A stretch of 64,000 bases of DNA from Luscinia megarhynchos. Taxonomy: Eukaryota > Chordata > Aves > Passeriformes > Turdidae. How positions within the stretch are numbered: position 1 is the stretch's first letter; each line of letters begins with the position of its first letter. Position numbers and translations under genes: made by a program. Positions 1-64,000 of this stretch are shown in pieces. Where the stretch lies: NCBI GenBank assembly GCA_034336665.1, contig JAPFBE010000003.1:67707352-67771351 (forward strand), given 5' to 3'. Below the pieces are notes generated by a model. That model did no database searches. It saw nothing but the letters and a program-made list of their open reading frames with translations, and had not been told where the DNA came from.

Positions 1-496
1 CAGAGATCTGTTTGTTTGATGAAACAGCTGTTTACCAATGATACAGAAAGTTTCTGTCTTCTCCTCTGCTAATTCTCTGAAGGTCCCTTAAATCCTCTCT
101 GGCAAAATATTTTCTTTTGGAACATTCATTGATTCTTGGCCTGTAGGAATGGAAAGGTCATCTGATCATCCTCAGTTCAGCCTCCCACGTACTACAGACC
201 ACTTTATCTCTTGTGCCTTGTTTTCTGGCTGGAGCACAATGTGAATTTGGCTAGAGTGTATCTTCTCCAAGTAGATTCATGCCCTGGGAACTGCATCTCA
301 TTTTCTTGTATATTTGTGCTATTCTTTTCTGTTTTATAGATCTCTAGGAGATTAGGCTCTATTCTCGCTGTTAACATGTGGGACCATCAACCTTACTAAA
401 GATAATTTTTATTTGGAGTCACATTTGCTTGAGTTGAGCTACTCTTTTTGCAGGATGAAAATCAGTAACACAAAGCACGTCTTTATTTTGTTTAAG
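1..496 (+). other. Intron 7 (3' part only)
   Basis: Non-coding sequence upstream of exon 8, ending in the T-rich acceptor tract ttattttgtttaag at 483-496. I see no recognisable repeat, exon or RNA gene in it. Exon 7 (end of Ig3) must lie to the left of the window. Confidence 0.8.
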
Positions 497-62771
<62,275 letters not shown>

Positions 62772-62990
62772 GTAAGAAGCCTTTGCTTGCCTTGGGTACC
62801 ACTGCCTCCTGGGCAGGGCACTTCTGAGAGTACCCTGGGCCAGCCTAAGGAAAAACAACCCAGTCCTGCATCCGTATCTTGAGCACCCCCATCCTGGCCC
62901 CTGGCTATCCCACAGGGTAGGAGAGGGTAGGGGCAACAAGGACCTGAGCCCAGTGCAGCACCAGGGCTGTGCTCTGAGGAGAGCTGAGCA

Positions 62991-63019
62991 AGGAGGAGGA
63001 GGAGGAGGAGGAGGAGGAA
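62991..63019. repeat. Trinucleotide run (AGG)9
   Basis: A near-perfect run of about nine AGG units in intron 25. It appears as poly-proline or poly-leucine on the minus strand, which inflates spurious open frames. Confidence 0.9.
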
Positions 63020-63119
63020 GGTTATCCATTCCTTCCCAGGTTTAATATTTAGCGACATGCACCCAGATAAGTGCTGGAGGAATGTACATTATTAACATCA
63101 TCTTGACTGAGGAAGTGAC

Positions 63120-63370
63120 AGCCGAGGCTTCCTCGCAGTCAGTCGGGCAGTGAGGTCCACCCTTTCCTGCACAGCGTGTCTGGTGGCACAGGAAGGTGAC
63201 AGGGACCCGCAGGCTCCCCGCCCGGGCTGTCCGAGTCCTTCCACCGTCAGACAGCCGTCACTCCCCGCTCCCCTGCCCTCCGGAGCAGCCCAGGCACGGC
63301 CAGCACCTTTCTGGAGAGCAGCGTGGGCCAGCACAGAGCCCCTTGCCTGGGGAGGCACGTGCAGCACACA
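63120..63370. promoter_or_regulatory. CpG-richer patch in intron 25
   Basis: About 250 bp with a visibly raised density of CpG (for example cccgcccgggctgtccgagt and the bases around 63250-63300) compared with surrounding intron. It could be an intronic regulatory element or simply GC-rich intron. No promoter motif is diagnostic. Confidence 0.2.
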
Positions 63371-64000
63371 GAACGTTCATCCTGTGACACAAAGCACTGA
63401 GGGCCATGAACACGTCCAGGGTATTTTAACCAAGTACGTGTGGCTGTCCTGGTGCCTTCCCCAGTGCTATGTCACGACTCTAAATAGCAACACTTACCAA
63501 AAAATAGTTCTAGCAGAAGAAAAGGATGCAAGTCAGCCATGCCTATCTGGGAGTACTGCCCATTGACTAATTTTATTATCCTAGTGACAGTAGATAAGAG
63601 CTTTTTTTTTCTCTTCCACATATTTTATTGCAGGAAGGAAAGCACAGCTCAACCAATACAAGGAAGTGACACATCCATATAAGTCATCTTAGGATGCCTT
63701 TAGGATACCTTAACCTAAACATTACCAGTTAATAGATGTTTAATACAAAGGTTTAATGCTTAATTAGGAATAAAAAAAAGGAAGTATGACTGGTTGGTTG
63801 AATTATCCTTTTCATGTGGTCTTCTGGGGTGTTGCAGGAAGGTTTTCATTTTTTGTGGAAATTTTACAGCTTTGCTTTTTAGGAAGAGGCCTCGATGGCG
63901 TTAGAGAGAATCTGTAAAACCAAGCAGGTTGAGGAGTTATCTCTGTCAGCCTATCAATGACAAGCTGTCAAAACTGCGCTGCCTGGGATCAAACAGAGCT

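Larger units (their letters stand above)
62772..64000 (+). other. Intron 25 (5' part)
   Basis: I looked for exon 26 (text like YQIMLDCWH) and did not find it, so the window ends inside this intron. It holds an (AGG)n run at 62991-63019 and a CpG-richer patch at about 63120-63370. Nothing else is recognised. Confidence 0.75.

Noticed and set aside
62772..64000. Search for FLT1 exon 26
   Set aside because: No sequence encoding the expected YQ-M-LDCWH text was found; the exon must lie beyond the window.

Overview
This window is a single-gene stretch of a vertebrate nuclear genome, almost certainly a bird. It holds the middle and most of the kinase-coding part of FLT1 (VEGF receptor 1, VEGFR-1) on the plus strand. 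Eighteen coding exons are visible between 497 and 62771, with introns from about 0.4 to 13.9 kb. I number them 8-25 by comparison with the 30-exon human gene, anchored on the soluble-FLT1 exon 13. The bird call rests on several CR1-type LINE fragments, including typical CR1 3' ends, and on the absence of any mammalian SINE that I can recognise. I cannot resolve the bird order.

Layout: 1-496 is the end of intron 7. Exons 8-9 encode Ig-like domain 4, exons 10-12 Ig5, exon 13 Ig6 and exons 14-15 Ig7. Exon 16 encodes the transmembrane helix, exon 17 the juxtamembrane segment, exons 18-20 the kinase N-lobe and hinge, and exon 21 the kinase insert. Exons 22-25 encode the catalytic loop, the activation loop and the start of the C-lobe. 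The window ends inside intron 25, so exons 1-7 and the last exons (about five in human) lie outside it. About 2.39 kb (roughly 796 codons) is coding. The rest is intronic, with CR1 fragments at about 1.5, 9-10, 27, 41, 46 and 49 kb, several microsatellites and a few CpG-richer patches.

The most interesting element is the start of intron 13. If the exon 13 donor is not used, the reading frame runs on for 31 codons and stops at 33402. The tail is nearly identical to the unique C-terminus of human soluble FLT1 (sFLT1-i13), the secreted VEGF trap. Candidate polyadenylation signals follow within 0.7 kb. The locus can therefore encode both the membrane kinase and the soluble decoy, chosen by splicing against intronic polyadenylation.

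The main anomaly is at the exon 8/exon 9 junction. Exon 9 carries one base too many (a TTTAAAA run right after the acceptor), which breaks the frame between two otherwise well conserved exons. A sequence or assembly error, or an individual allele, is more likely than a dead gene, because every other junction is in phase and all kinase motifs are intact.
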